Source: Crocodylus rhombifer (Eukaryota > Chordata > Crocodylia > Crocodylidae). From it: a stretch of 64,000 nucleotides of DNA. The DNA is taken from positions 438,136 to 502,135 of the forward strand of contig JAVSML010025229.1 in NCBI GenBank assembly GCA_038503035.1, read 5' to 3'. Positions 23,836 through 36,120 of the stretch are shown here, piece by piece. Position 1 is the stretch's first letter; each line of letters starts with the position of its first letter. The notes under the pieces are model-generated. The model had not been told where the DNA came from and ran no database searches. It saw only the letters and a program-made list of their open reading frames with translations. The position numbers and the translations under genes are program-made.

Positions 23836-24281
23836 CCAGGAATTTGCTGCGGGCCAAATCCTGATGTTGATATCCTACCTAAATATACAGATACTAATGG
23901 ATTTTAGGAGACATTCAACTATCAATTTTGTTACATTAGCATTAAATATTGTTAGGTCAATATCCAGATGTGCATTAAAAGTCAGACATAAATGAATAGA
24001 TTCAGATAAGAAAGCTTGCTGCCTTCCAGTGTTCTCCCTGATCTGTGACTTTCTTATACTGAATCCACCATCTTGCTTTTACAGCAGGGCCTCCTTTTAT
24101 CAGTTTTTAATTTTCTGCTTTCTTGTTTTCATGTGATGGAGAAGGGTGAGAGGCTGTGCTGATTAGTTTTCACTGTGCTATTTCACACTTCAGGTGCGTG
24201 ATGGCAAAGCACTTACAGTATTTTGCTATGGCTGTAGAGGAGGAAGCTCAAGTCTCATTCTGGACTTGTGCCAAAACTATC
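23836..24281. other. Unique sequence, no gene seen
   Basis: No gene or repeat recognised. Confidence 0.45.
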
Positions 24282-24289
24282 CCTTAGGG

Positions 24290-24476
24290 CAGGGGTTGGC
24301 AAAATGTGGCCTAGGGGCTGGATGCAGCCCACCAGGCCATTCTATCTGGTCCGTGGGGCCCCTAAAAAAATTTAGAAAATTAATATTAATTTGCCCTGGG
24401 CTGCCTGTCATGCGGCCCTCAATGGCTTGCCAAAACTCAGTAAGTGGCCTCTGCCCAAAATAATTGCCTGCCCCTG
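24290..24476 (+). mobile_element. hAT MITE, 187 bp, copy 1
   Basis: Starts CAGGGGTTGGCAAA and ends TTGCCTGCCCCTG. The 8-bp flanks are CCTTAGGG (24282-24289) and CCCTAGGG (24477-24484), a target duplication with one mismatch. An 8-bp TSD and CAGGGG ends are hAT hallmarks. A copy of equal length lies inverted at 33574-33760. No coding capacity. Confidence 0.88.
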
Positions 24477-24522
24477 CCCTAGGGAGTCATTTGACCAGGA
24501 GGGGGCCGGGCTTGAGTTATAC

Positions 24523-24777
24523 GGGCATCTCTACGTGTGACGGAACTCTGCTCCAATGTGTGCTAATTATTATGCGTTGAAGCAGACACAATTTATCAAG
24601 TCTGCTGAAGCATGCTAATCATCTAATGAGCTTTAGTTAAAGGACCTTTGCTACCATTTTGAAGTGCAGGATGCTGAATACATATGACGCTGTGAGCGCT
24701 TTAATTAGAACAGTTTTCAGAGCCACTCTAATTTAAAGTGTCACCCCCTCCAACACGGAGCACATGTACAGGTGCCC
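24523..24777. mobile_element. MITE related to the 4.4-kb element
   Basis: Ends GGGCATCTCTACGTGTG (left) and GGGCACCTGTACATGTG (right, reverse-complemented) resemble the 4429-4872 ends. No target duplication is retained. Non-coding. Confidence 0.5.
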
Positions 24778-25004
24778 TGTAAGTCCAGGGGCTGAGCGGG
24801 TCAGGCAGTCCAGCCTCAGGAACCACAGGGAGAAGGTCTTGGCAGCAGGGCTGCAACAGGGCTCCTGCCTTAACATCTGAGCTGCGGTAAGCAGCACTAA
24901 GTCCAGGAACAGACCAGGCCTTAGAATAGATAGGCCTGGGAACAGGAGCAGGTGAGCCCACTGTGGCAGAAAACCACCTTGGTTTCTTCCCTAAATCTCT
25001 GCCC

Positions 25005-25965
25005 TGTGACAATGTGATTAGAGGGGCCAGCACAGAGGATTCACACCTCAGCCTGTCTCTTTAGATAACCTGAGCTGGCTGCATTCCTGGGGGAGGGGGG
25101 AAACCTGCTCCCTCTGCCTACGTGACTGGCATCAGCCACCTGGGTGAGGGGCATCTACCTGGTGAGCTGGCATCTGCCCGGTAACAGGTGATGTATTACA
25201 AATTGGTTGGCTGACAGCCAACTGGGGCTGACCTCTACTGGACCAGGTGAATGAGGTCACAGGGGCTATATAAGTTGGCGGGGGAAGGAGGCTGGCGCTC
25301 TTCGGCCATGAGGTGAAGCAGCAGCCTAGTAGAGGACACAGAGAAGCCTTACCATCTGAGACTCTTTCACCCCAAAACTCACGAGCTAGAAACCGCTTGC
25401 TTATAGAGGGGACTTTCACCAGCCTCCGGAAGATGCTTGTGAGTAAGCTACTCAATCTGATTAGATATTTAGCTGGCAGTAACACAGATGCGTGATCAAA
25501 AGGCTACCTCAGCCACACTGTTTGCTCTTTAGGATTTCTAAGATATTGCTCAACCCTGTACCCTAGTTTACCCTACCCCTTGTAATCAATAAAGTTCTCC
25601 TTTTTGACTGGTGTGGGAGACTTATTGAGGGGTGGGTCTAAATTATGCCTAAGAGACCCCTTAGGTCTGTGGACTAAGGGAGACTTTACTTTTTGCCCCC
25701 TGACTTGGGGAAGTGCCCCAAGTGCCTGTACTGGGTCGAGTACCCGTCGGACTATTAGGCCTGTGTTTCCCCAAGGACACAGGGCCGAGACAGTCCCTTC
25801 TCGGGGTGGTGGCAGCGATGTTACCCCCAGACTAGTGAGTGTGCTCTGGGAGAGGGGTCGGCCGAGCATAGGGCGCCCCTAGGGAGGCATTCGGAGCCTG
25901 GAAGGTGGTCGGGAGCAGGGAGGTGGGCGGCTCAACTCAAGAGCGCCCCCTACTGGCCCGCCACA
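25005..25965 (+). mobile_element. Probable solo LTR, family C
   Basis: A TATA box (tatataa, 25267-25273) lies about 320 bp before AATAAA (25588-25593), and a GC-rich trailer ends 'cgccccctactggcccgccaca'. The ends TGTGAC and GCCACA are a near-inverted pair. The flanks GCCC and CCCA do not give a clean duplication, so the edges are inferred. The TATA-to-poly(A) layout suggests an LTR. A 'ggtggtggcagcgatg' segment near 25807 could be a primer-binding region, in which case the LTR would end earlier. Confidence 0.45.
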
Positions 25966-26034
25966 CCCATAGCCTGGTGAAGGCAGCAGAGAGTGAAGGG
26001 CCAGGGTGTCCAAAGTCCAGCTAGTGAGTAGAAC

Positions 26035-27037
26035 TAAGGTTACCATGCATCCAGGTTTTCCCAGACATGTCCTCTTTTTAGATCCTCCGGGCAGCTTTTT
26101 TCAAATATGATAAAATGTCGGGGATTTTAGTCAGCTCAGCTTCAAAGTTTTTCTCAAGGAGCTGCTTGGGACTGGCAGGAGTGGCGGGGAGGGGGAGCAA
26201 TTGGAGGCAGGGTGCACACGCACGTGGCCAGCATGCAGCCAGGCAGGGGGTGACAGCAGCCCTGGAAGATAGATGCAGGTAAGTTCGTGGGGGGCAGGGA
26301 TTGCTGTGGGAGAGGAGGGAGGGTGTGTGTGTGTGTATGTGTGTGTGTGTGTGTGGCAGGGGTGTATGGAGGGGATGGGTGTGTGAGGGGGGCAGGTGCC
26401 TCCTGGGTCTGGAGGAAGCTGTCTGGGTGCTGGGGCTACAGCATGGAAGGGGAGGCAGGGGAGGTGCCTGCCCCTTCAGTGGGAGAAGAGTACAGGGGTG
26501 GCCCTTCAGGGGCAACAGGAAGCTGTGTGGCATGGCTGGTGGCATTGGGGCTGGTGCCTGTGCTGGCAGGGGTGGGGCAACCAGGAGATGTTGCAGGGCT
26601 ATGGGGAGCAGGGGGCTGTGGGTCAGGAGTAAGGGGCACTGGCAGGGCTGTGGGGGGGCTGTGGGTTTGGAATGAGGGGCACAGGGGGTAGGGGACTGTG
26701 GGTTGGGAGTGCAGGGCACTGGCAGCACCAGGGGGCTCTGGGTCAGGAGTGAGGGGTACCAGCAGAGATGGGGGGGAAGCTGTGGGTTGGGAATGAGGGA
26801 CATCAGCATGGCCCAGGGGGGCAGGCTACTGTGAGTTAGGAGTGAGGGGCACTGGCAGGGCCAGCGGTCTGGGATTGAGGAGCAGCAGCAGGGTGGGCGG
26901 GGGGGCAGGGGCTGTGGCTTGGACATGAGGTGCAATAGAATGGGCAGGAGCAGGGCACCAGCATATCACTGCCCCCCCACAATCACCCTGCCAACAGGTG
27001 TCCTCCTCTTTTGCAACTGGAAATATGGTAATCCTAA
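26035..27037. mobile_element. TIR-bounded element filled with minisatellite (about 1.0 kb)
   Basis: Left end TAAGGTTACCAT and right end (reverse-complemented) TTAGGATTACCAT form TIRs, with GAAC at 26031-26034 and 27038-27041 on either side. Inside lie a GT microsatellite (about 26321-26356) and an irregular array of roughly 60-bp units with 'gggctgtgggt(c/t)(a/t)ggagt(g/a)aggggcac'. All long frames here are repeat-driven. Confidence 0.6.
26570..26900 (+). repeat. About 60-bp G-rich minisatellite
   Basis: The words 'ctgtgggt', 'ggagtgaggggcac' and 'ggcagggc' recur about every 60 bp. A related segment occurs at 6770-6835, inside another DNA element. Confidence 0.75.
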
Positions 27038-27041
27038 GAAC

Positions 27042-27660
27042 AGTGCCTGAGTGAGGTGAAGCAGGCCTGGGAAAAGGGGCTAGGGGCCCAGCACCAGTGA
27101 GGGGCAAAGCAGACCTTGGAATAGATAGGCCTAGGAATAGAAGCGTGGCCCAAGAGGGCTGCTGAATGCGCATCTGAATGACTGGGTGGTTGTGGAAGGG
27201 ACTGAAGGGAAGGTATGGAGATCTTAACTGGTCCTGTGCTTAAGTGGGGTGAGGCAGCCCTTGGAAGAGATAGGTCTGGGGCCTAGAGGGAGATAGAATT
27301 TGAGCCCAGGAAGGATTAGGTACTTGGGGAGAACATCCAGTGCCTGGTGGGGAACCAAGAAAGTCCAGTGCCCATGCAGGGCTAGGGTGCAAATGTCCAG
27401 TGCCTGGGGATGAACCAGGGGGATCCAGTGCCTAAGGGGGATTAGGTTGCATTGAGAGATGCTTCAGTGCTTGGGGCCTTCCAGATGGCAGCATGCAGGG
27501 CCAAAGGGCCCAAACCCATAGGGACAATATGTCAGTAGGGCTACAGAGGTCTGGAGCCCAGGAGGAGCAGGGACCGGGGCTGGAAGTCTGTAGCCCATAA
27601 GGCTGATACAGCCCAAGAGAGTTGGAGGGGAGCCTGAAGACAACCTCCAGTTGTGTAGGT
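27042..27660 (+). repeat. Degenerate 'gtccagtgcctgg' repeats
   Basis: 'ccagtgcctggtgggg', 'ccagtgcccatgcagg', 'ccagtgcctggggatg' and 'ccagtgcctaaggggg' recur at 27339-27440. 'ggaatagataggcctaggaa' near 27118 also appears at about 24923, implying shared repeat ancestry. No gene. Confidence 0.55.
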
Positions 27661-29762
27661 AAGCCCAAGCAACACAAAGGTTCAAGACTTTCTTGCAGAT
27701 TGACCTGGTTTTTCAGGGGTATTGGGTTATAGGAGTCAGTCCTTCATTGTAGTTCTGGAAATGCCATCTTGAGGCAGAATGGCAGTAAGAAAGGAATTGA
27801 TACCAAAGCCCTCCTGACTTGTGCAGAGGATGATGTGTGGCAGGAGGCTTTTTGGTCACCTTCATTTATTGGTATATTCAAAGAACTCCGAGCCATAAAA
27901 GGTGAACAGTTCACCCTTCCAACCATGTCCGATCTGATCAAGTTTAGCTTATCCAAATGTTCTGTCATTCTATTCTTAATTATTCTCTGTCTGAGGAAGA
28001 ATATATGCCATTTTCAAAAAACTAAGATATCACTTTCTCTGGGCTTATAATTATACTGTAGGGAGTTTAGTAGGATGTCAAAGTAAGATTTCTGCCGATA
28101 TGACATTCTATTTCAGAAACAATGTCTTGTTTTTGTTGGTTTCAGGGGATTGACAAAAGAAAACAATGCTACCATTTTCACATGGTTTGACCCATTAGAT
28201 TGTTTAGTGGAAAGTATTTGAGTAGGCAGCAAACTGAATTGCTTTTACATTTTCAAGACACTTAAGATAGAAAATAGAAAAGACAGCACTAGATAAACAT
28301 GCTGCATATATAATAATATTACTGCCAAGGAAATTTAATTCAGTCTTCTGTGATGGGTTTGGGCAGATGCACTGCATTCAGTCAGAGATAAGGTAATGCA
28401 TGCAGTGCAGGCTCAAGTAACTGGGAACAGAATGAAATTGATATTTTGCATTAGTCGTGTATTATTTATTGTATCTGATATAAGCATACAGCAGATACCT
28501 GATACTACCACCATCTGCATGATATCAGATACTGCCTGTCTATGTGGCAGTCATGAAATGGTGCTATTTTAATGTTCTGCATGATGTCTGATGTAGACAA
28601 ATTCGATTCAAAGCTACTTTAACTGTTGTGTTAGTACATTTTTAAATTCTTAGGGAAAAGCTATAATTTAAAATTGGTACTTCTCCTAGAATGTAAAGAG
28701 TCAGGTCCTGATAAATGCAGGGTTGTCTTTAAGAGGTCCATGGTATAAAAATCAGCAATTATACTCTGTTGAATAATAATAAATTAGTATTCACATATTA
28801 AATTAAGAGGGGTATCTTCAACAGGACATGTTAGTTTCAAGCTGCTTTGGAGTTAGGACAAACTATCAAGGAGAGGAAAATTTTAAGGGTTATGAGAACT
28901 ACTTACTAGATTCTAAAAATAAATAAATGCCAGTAATATCCTTGAAGAGAGAATGAGGAAAGCAAGAAAATGCAATGCACAAGATGATGGGGAGGCATTC
29001 AGTTATTTCAGAAGAAAAGGAACTGTCATTAGAAGTTCTGACTCTGTAAAGACACCCTTGCAGTCTTGTGCTTCAGTGCTTTATCTAATGAAGGAAAAGG
29101 TCTGAAACTCCAGAGAGCTTACATAAAAAAAAGAGTGCATTATAGAAGAAACTATTGTTATTGTACTTGGATTCAAATCACTTTAGGGAAAAAATGCATT
29201 GGATCAGGTTCCTCTAATTGAAAGATTAAATAGTTTCATCACTGAAGTATCTGAATCCCAGATGAATCACTGATGTTAGTGTTCATGCTCAGAACACGCC
29301 TTTCTGGTATTTTAGGACACATGAATGCCCAATCAGCTACTGTACAGTGAGCTAGAGATTGGTATGAGAAATTTTGCTGCCTTAAATGCTCTTAAGTGAT
29401 GCTTGGTATAAGCTGCAGTGTACCAGCTGACCCTGGGATCCTATGATTGTGGATAGAGGCTGATGGTGCACCAAGATAAGTGGAAGTGTGGTGCATTTTT
29501 GAATAGCAACTGGGTGCCAGTGGGCCAGAAGAGACCCTAAGATAAAGACAACAGAAATAGCAATGGATGCATTTACCAGATATTTGGAAAGCCTCCATTA
29601 CAAGGGACACCCATGTCCATGCTGACTATAGGGTTAAAAAAAGGGAGCCTAATACGTTTGAGTAAATGCATGTAAAAACCCTTCCAGGTTCATACGCTCT
29701 GAAATTGGAAAAGGTTGGTATTTGAATAAGCCTGGTTCCCTTATGAATGAACTTGATGGTTG
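27661..29762. other. AT-rich sequence, no gene seen
   Basis: Frames at 27744-28050 on both strands lack known domains. No repeat boundaries found. Confidence 0.5.
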
Positions 29763-30620
29763 AATCATAGAATCATAGAAAATGAGGGTTGGAAGGGCCC
29801 TCAGGAGGTCATCTAGTCCAACCCCCTGCTCAAAGCAGGACCATCCTCAACTTTTTCATTTTGGGCAAGGCTTTTTCTATGTATATCTTAAAAACTTCTA
29901 AGGATAGAGATTTTACAACCTGTTTGGGTAGCCAGCTCCAATGCTTTACTACCCTCTTAGTGAGGATGCTTCTCTTAATATGTAACCTCAACTTTCCTTG
30001 CTGGAACTTGAGACCTCCTTGTTCTGTCATTTGCCACCACTGAGAACAGTCTAGCTGCAAAGAAGATGGAGCTACCCTTCAGGTATTAAATCCTCCCTCA
30101 GTCTTCTCTTCTCCAGATTAAATAAGCCCAGTTCCCAAAGCCTCTCTTCATAAATCATGTGCCTCAGCCCTCTAACCATTTTCATTGCCTTCCTCTGGAC
30201 TCTTTCCAACTTGTCCACATCCTTTCTGCCGTCAGGAGCCCAAAACTGACACAGTACTCCAGATGTGGCCTTGCTAGCGGACCTGATCTGAGCAGGGTGC
30301 AGGGCCCTGGGCAAATCAGCCCATGTTGGGCTCCGCCTCTGCTCCGATTCCATGGTCCTGGACCTGAAGAAGCAGAGTGGGGGGTAGCGGGGGTTGGGGG
30401 TAGCAAGCAGCTGGATGCAGAGCAGCCGTTCCACCTGGCTCTGTGCTAATGCTGCTCACAACGTGAGAACGTTGTGGAAGACGGTATCAAAAGTCTTGAT
30501 AAAGTCAAGGTATAGCACATCCACTGCTCTTCCTGCATCCATAGAACCAATCATCTTGTGATAGAAGGTAATCAGGTTGATCGAGAATGACTTGCCCTTG
30601 GTCTCTAGCTGCACTGGGGC
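29763..30620 (-). mobile_element. CR1 LINE, octamer-tail subfamily, internally deleted
   Basis: The 3' end at the left is 'aatcatagaatcatagaa', the reverse of the ATTCTATG-type CR1 tail. The ORF2 C-terminus is readable on the minus strand at about 30070-30290 ([16 protein letters not shown] block). After about 180 bp of unrelated GC-rich sequence the minus strand resumes with a more upstream RT segment ('accttgactttatcaagacttttgataccgt' class) at about 30470-30600. An internal part of ORF2 is therefore missing. Confidence 0.85.
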
Positions 30621-33199
30621 AGCAGGCTCAGATTAAGCTTTCATCATGAAGAAGTGCCCCAGTTAAAAATCTCTCTCTCTCTCCAGACAGAGTACAAGAC
30701 TTTGGGGCCAGGAATGGAAACTGAACCCAGCATTCAAGGTAAAAAAAGTCTTTAGAGTCCTTCTGCAGTTCACGTCTGGTGACTTGTCAGGAGACTCCAA
30801 GAATAAATGAATAGAAAACAAAAAGGGAACCAAAAACTAACCAAATTGTCTCTGAACAATAAAATTGAGTCATTCTGACAATGTTCTGTGCTGTCCTCTT
30901 ATGTGAATCCATACCTATGATCTTTTCATATTCTTTTTCTGGATCTTAGCTGAACCAGGGGTAGGCCATATGCCACTAACTCTTTAGGAAGGAGGTTTCA
31001 AAGTGCATGTTTGAGGAAGTGAAGTACCTGGTAATTTTAGGGCCAGACAAAAAAGAGAAAAAGATGGCCCCTCAGGGAAATACAGCAATATATAACCCTG
31101 TTATTAAGAACAGCTAAACTCAGATGCTTCTAAGATGACAGATGACCTCTGGCTTTTAAGAATCCTGTCTTCTAGTGTACCTGCTGGCAGGGAAGGAAAG
31201 GAAAGACAGTGTCTATTTTTTTAACTTATGAAATGCAGTCAGGTAAGATATTGAGTGAGGGCACAATAACACAGATGGGGAGCAGGAACCTATGACCCTC
31301 TAGGCTGTATCCAGGCCTTTTGTTCTGACCCACAGATGTTGGAGTTTGGCATTCAGTGATGGTCACTTTTCTCATGCTGCCAGAGAGAAGGGGCCAGATT
31401 CTAGTACCTGCCTGTGCACCTGCCTCTGATCCAAGCTGAGTCCTTCTGGCCTGTAACCTGACAGGTTGTCAGTCACTTAGACAAATATCAACCCCACACA
31501 TGCTCAGGACAGGGTGTAATCAAGTTGAAGTGAATTGTCTGTTTTCTCCATCTTTTGCCTCGTGTGCTAGTGTCTGTTGTCCATGCAGAGGGTGAAGTGG
31601 AGTGAGACAACTGTGGGCAGCTGTGGGACAGCAGTTGTCAAGGATGTGGAACTTACTCCTACAATTGAAAACTCTGACCCTGTCAGGTTGCCAGTTTATT
31701 CCTTATGGTTAACTGAAAAGCTTATTAGAAGCTACCATAAAGGGCAATCTTTGTTTTCTTTATTAAGATTGTGCTTTGGTAAGTTCTGTGAGCCTTAGGA
31801 ATTTAGTCCTGCATGTGATTTGTACATGCACAGTTCATAGAGAAGCTATTATTTGATTGAGGCAAATAGTACTAACACATCCAGTTTGTGTTTCTTGAAC
31901 CAGATTCTCTTCTGACTTAGAGCCTGGTCTGCCCCCTGAATGATGCCATTGGTGATGTATGCTGCTGGTTCCAACTGGGTATAAATTGACTATTCATAAT
32001 GAATGTATTTATTTGTTAATATGCAGTGGCACAGATTCTCTTGTCTTGGGAGCTGTAGGGACTGACACTGCAAAAGCAGCAGTTATGACTAAATCATAAC
32101 ATTCTTTGTGCACTGCCCAAAATCTGTCACATCTCTTTGCTTATGAGAGGACCTCCAGTTAAGTATGACTCAGTCATGCCATATGTGGAATATGAAGGAG
32201 TGAACCCCAGATACCCAAGTCATCCACCAGTTTTTCTTTTAAGGGAAAGTCTTGTCATTTCTTCTTCCATGGGGGTGAGAGATCCCTTTTCTTCGGAGCT
32301 ACTGAGGGTCTTCTGCAATGGTGTGTGTCTCTTAGACCCAGCTTCCCACAAAGGGGGTGCCATGGAACCATATCTATGAGACTTTTATACTAGTAAAATG
32401 GAGAAAAGACCAAAGGCTTTTTTCACTGACCTTCTTCTGCCCTTTGTTCACATAGAGTGCTGCTAGGATCACAGCACACTTTTGCAGAGTGGTTCCACTC
32501 CCACTCTGTGGTCTCTAATGGAAATCTCTTTGCTGCTGCTTCTCCTTCCAATGTCCAGGAAAAAGTAACAAAACTTGGAGGGTTTATATTTGTTCACAGA
32601 TGATTTTATTTGCTGTTAAGCTGCTGGGTTGGAATTAAGCAAATCAAGATTTTATTTCCCTTTCTCCCCACTAGTTTTGTATATTGCCAGTTGGTTTAAG
32701 GGTATGGACAAATGAAGAAAACTGCACATCAGCTGTTCTGTCCATGCATTTGCATTTATCCTTTAATGCACCAGTCTCTCTGCTTGGCTGCTGGGCATAC
32801 CCTGAGGCGTGCAGTGGGGTTTAGGCAGCGCAGCGACCATTTCCTGGTGGCCTCTGCAGCGGCAGCTGTTTCTGGCTGCTGCTGCTGCCGGATCTGGCTC
32901 CACTGCCCAGGCACCCTGGCCTGTCTGCCCCCACCCACCACCGGGCACAGGATCTGTGCAAGCAGGGTGCCTGTCTGGCCAACTGGGATGGGGCTGTGGG
33001 CTGGCGGGGAGCAAGGTGGGTGAGCTGGTGGGGCTGCAGAGACCCTGGGATCTTGGGACATTGACAGCGCAGGGCTAGGGCTAGGGCCAAAGGCAGAGGT
33101 GCAATCCATTGCCCTCATACCCCTGAAATGGGCACTGGTTCCATGGGCAGGGGTGTGCAGGGAGCAGATCATGGCTGTACCCTGGTCCGTGGCCCCGTG
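30621..33199. other. Unique sequence, no gene seen
   Basis: Mostly unique. The final 450 bp is GC-rich, and overlapping frames there on both strands are compositional. No exon recognised. Confidence 0.5.
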
Positions 33200-33209
33200 N
33201 NNNNNNNNN
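33200..33209. other. Assembly gap (10 N)
   Basis: Ten undefined bases in a GC-rich stretch. A fixed 10-N run usually marks a scaffold join, so the true distance is unknown. Confidence 0.99.
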
Positions 33210-33573
33210 AACCAGCTGGGGAAAGTTTCCCTAAGCATCTGGCCTGAATGAGCAGAACCAGGTCAGGACAGCTGGGAGAGGAGGTGTCAGGTGTCACAGT
33301 CAAAAGTCAGATTGCCCCTTCCCTGCCCATGCAGTTGCTGCTGAATTCAGGGTTTGGACCCTCACTAGAGGAAAAAACTGCAGTGGTTGTGGGACCACAG
33401 AAGGATATCCTTGCTCTTGGCAGGGATGCCTCACTCACAGGAGTATTCTGCATCTGCTCAGCTCCTTCTGGCTAGAGCAGTCCCCCCCAGCCTCCATTTA
33501 AACACTATCAGGTACCCCACTTTTGGGGGTAGGGTGGGTGGGGATCAGAGCAGGACTTGGGGAGGGACTAAGC

Positions 33574-33760
33574 TAGGGGCAGGCAGTTATTTCTGGTGGA
33601 GAGCCTCTTACTGAGTTTTGGCAAGTCATCAAGGGCAGCATGACAGGCAGCCAGGGGAAGATAAATATTAATTTTCTAAATTTTTTAAGGGCCCCATGGA
33701 CCGGATAGAATGGCCTGGTGGGCTGCATCTAGCCTGCAGGCCACATTTTGCCCACCCCTG
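33574..33760 (-). mobile_element. hAT MITE, 187 bp, copy 2
   Basis: Reverse-oriented relative to 24290-24476 and of identical length. The flanks are GACTAAGC at 33566-33573 and GACTAAGC at 33761-33768, a perfect 8-bp target duplication. Ends on the minus strand are CAGGGGTGGGCAAA and CTGCCTGCCCCTA. Confidence 0.93.
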
Positions 33761-33768
33761 GACTAAGC

Positions 33769-35853
33769 TGTAGCATACCTACAACAAAGGTTGGTCACTG
33801 TTGCCTTAGAGGAAGCAATCTGGTGATTTAAGCATGTAAATTACTCTATAATAATAATCATCATCACACTCATTCATTTAGTCTAACATACAGTTGCACA
33901 CCTGAAATGCAATTGTGGTTGCATAGCTTCCCTTTATTTTGTTCTATTTTAAATTACTCAAATAGGCAGATCTAGTTTAAAAATAACCATGTCACTGTAA
34001 CTGAGTGAAGGTTTGTCAACATAACACTCACCTTTTTAGAGGAAAGTGAAAATAAATGAAACTTAATCTCATTCAACCAGATTTACCTTTAAAAAAAAAA
34101 AAAAAAGACTTGCTAGGGTTGAATTAAGGAGTAACAAAGCTTGCTTTCATACTGCAGTCCTATCTCATGTTTTTGGATTCAGACAGCGGTTGTAAAGTTA
34201 CAACTGTCCAAATATAATCAGTAATAGCTCTGAGAAATGTTGAATTTGACTCAGGAACAATGAGTCAAATTATCTGCTTACCTTCAGTGGGGTTTCATTG
34301 GAAAGCACAACAGACAAGCTCATGCTATCCCTTTGATAGAGTACATGGAGGTCTTACCCTCACCTGCTTCTTTCTTTTTATATCTGCTTCCATTGATGTA
34401 AGTACTGCTGCTACCCTGAATGGTCTGTGTGCCTTTGGAGGCCTATTATGTCCTTTTGCATATCTTCAAAGGGCTAGTTACACTCATTCGTAGTGGTTAG
34501 TTTTGGACTATGCCAAGAACGGTGCTGTTTTTCAAAGGTTATTTGTTCTATATACTACTTTTTACTTCACTTTGTTTTGTCTATTGAGGATGCTGTGAAG
34601 CTAGCAACCAGAAACTGTGCCTATGCATAAAGTTTTTTACTTTTGTTTATTAAGCATGGCCATTTTAGTTGCAAAATGTTTAACTTGCACAGCTGTACAG
34701 CAGATAGAGGAGTCTTTTAAACTGTCCTCATTACTATCTATCATCTTTTAAAAGTAAACAGCCAAGAGTTTTTAATTTGTTGCTTTTTTGTTGTCTTTTA
34801 GCAGATATATTCTTGTGCTGAACAGTTTTGCTAAATATAAGCCTTTTTAAAAATGCTTGACATGGCTTTGTTTTTTATGTCTCCATTTTAGAACTGTTCC
34901 CCAGACTACATATTCTAACCCGGCAGCTACTAAACAGACTAAATTTCCATTGACTTCAAAGAGAGTTTTTGCTTGCTTTATTGGCTGTATGAATAGGTTT
35001 TAAACTAGTACCCTATTTACTCAAAACTAAGATGAGGGTTTTTTCCCTCAGTTAACATGGAGGTGTGGAGGAAAGCTCCTCCTTGTCTTACATTTGAGTA
35101 CTGTTGGAGCTCCTGTTTGCCTCACTGCTGCCCTGCTGCAGCCTGGGGAGTAGCAGGGTTAGGGGGGTAAGTTTAGGGTGACCTTCAAATAATAAGATTC
35201 CAAGCATGGAAAATAATAACAAAATTATAAATGTTCTATATCTAGAATATGATTGTTGGGGGGTTGTCTTAAAGTCAAAGTAATCTTGGATTCAAATAAA
35301 TATGATGTCTTGGATATAACTTGGTTTTAAAGCTGTATTTTAATATGACTTTCCCCATTCAGAAAACCCAGACTGAAGTACTACAACTGAGTTCAAACCC
35401 AAGTAGTGCTTGATGTAATCAGTGCTTCAGAAACTGTTCAGACACATAAAGTTTTACTAACTTGATGGTACTAGAATGGGTTGAGTAAAATGTCTCCAAC
35501 AGAGGATGAGTGACCAACTGGAAGGTATTGTGAGGTATTGGTTTGTCCCTTCCATGTAGAGGTAAAATGGAGTACATGGGCTGGGAGTCTGTTGACTTAA
35601 CTTTTATTTCTCTTATACAAATGTAAATCAGAAGAAATTTCATGGAAAACAGTGGAGTTTTATCAGCGTGGAACTAGTGGTGGTATTACTGAAACCAGCT
35701 CCATGTTTCTGTGGTGAGAATGTGGCATATTTCATGATTTTTACAGATTTCAGAATTGGAAACAATATTCTGATAATATGAGTGCTGGGCACAGAGGCAT
35801 GGTTACTTCCTACTTTTTTTTGGATGTTCCCATTGCTTATGAATCTCAAGCAG
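33769..35853. other. AT-rich sequence, no gene seen
   Basis: Contains a 16-A run at 34091-34106 but no recognisable gene or repeat edge. Confidence 0.5.
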
Positions 35854-36120
35854 GGGTGGGCAAAGTCCAGCCTGAAGGCCAGATCAGGCCCATGGCAGAC
35901 TCCATATCCCAGCAGCCCCTGCCTGCATTGCTGCGGTTGGTTTCCATGGAGACCCCAGCAGCAGCAGAGAGGCCAGGGTTTCCTTGGAGACTGGCCCCAG
36001 CAGTACTGGCAGGGTGCACAGCTGGGTGGAGAGCTGCTCCAGAGCCAGGATCTTGCGGTGGTGACAGCATGGTCCAGGGCTGGGGTAGAACTGCTATTTG
36101 CCGCTTGCACGCAATGAACA
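35854..36120 (+). mobile_element. hAT-like element, left end only
   Basis: 'caggggtgggcaaagtccagcctg' is a hAT-type end similar to the 187-bp MITEs. The interior differs (GC-rich) and I could not find the right end. Confidence 0.4.

Noticed and set aside
26078..26935. A 285-codon minus-strand frame rich in Pro, His and Ser
   Set aside because: It is a read-through of a G-rich minisatellite and a GT microsatellite inside a TIR-bounded element.
32756..33238. A 160-codon minus-strand frame spanning the N gap
   Set aside because: It crosses undefined bases and is GC-driven.
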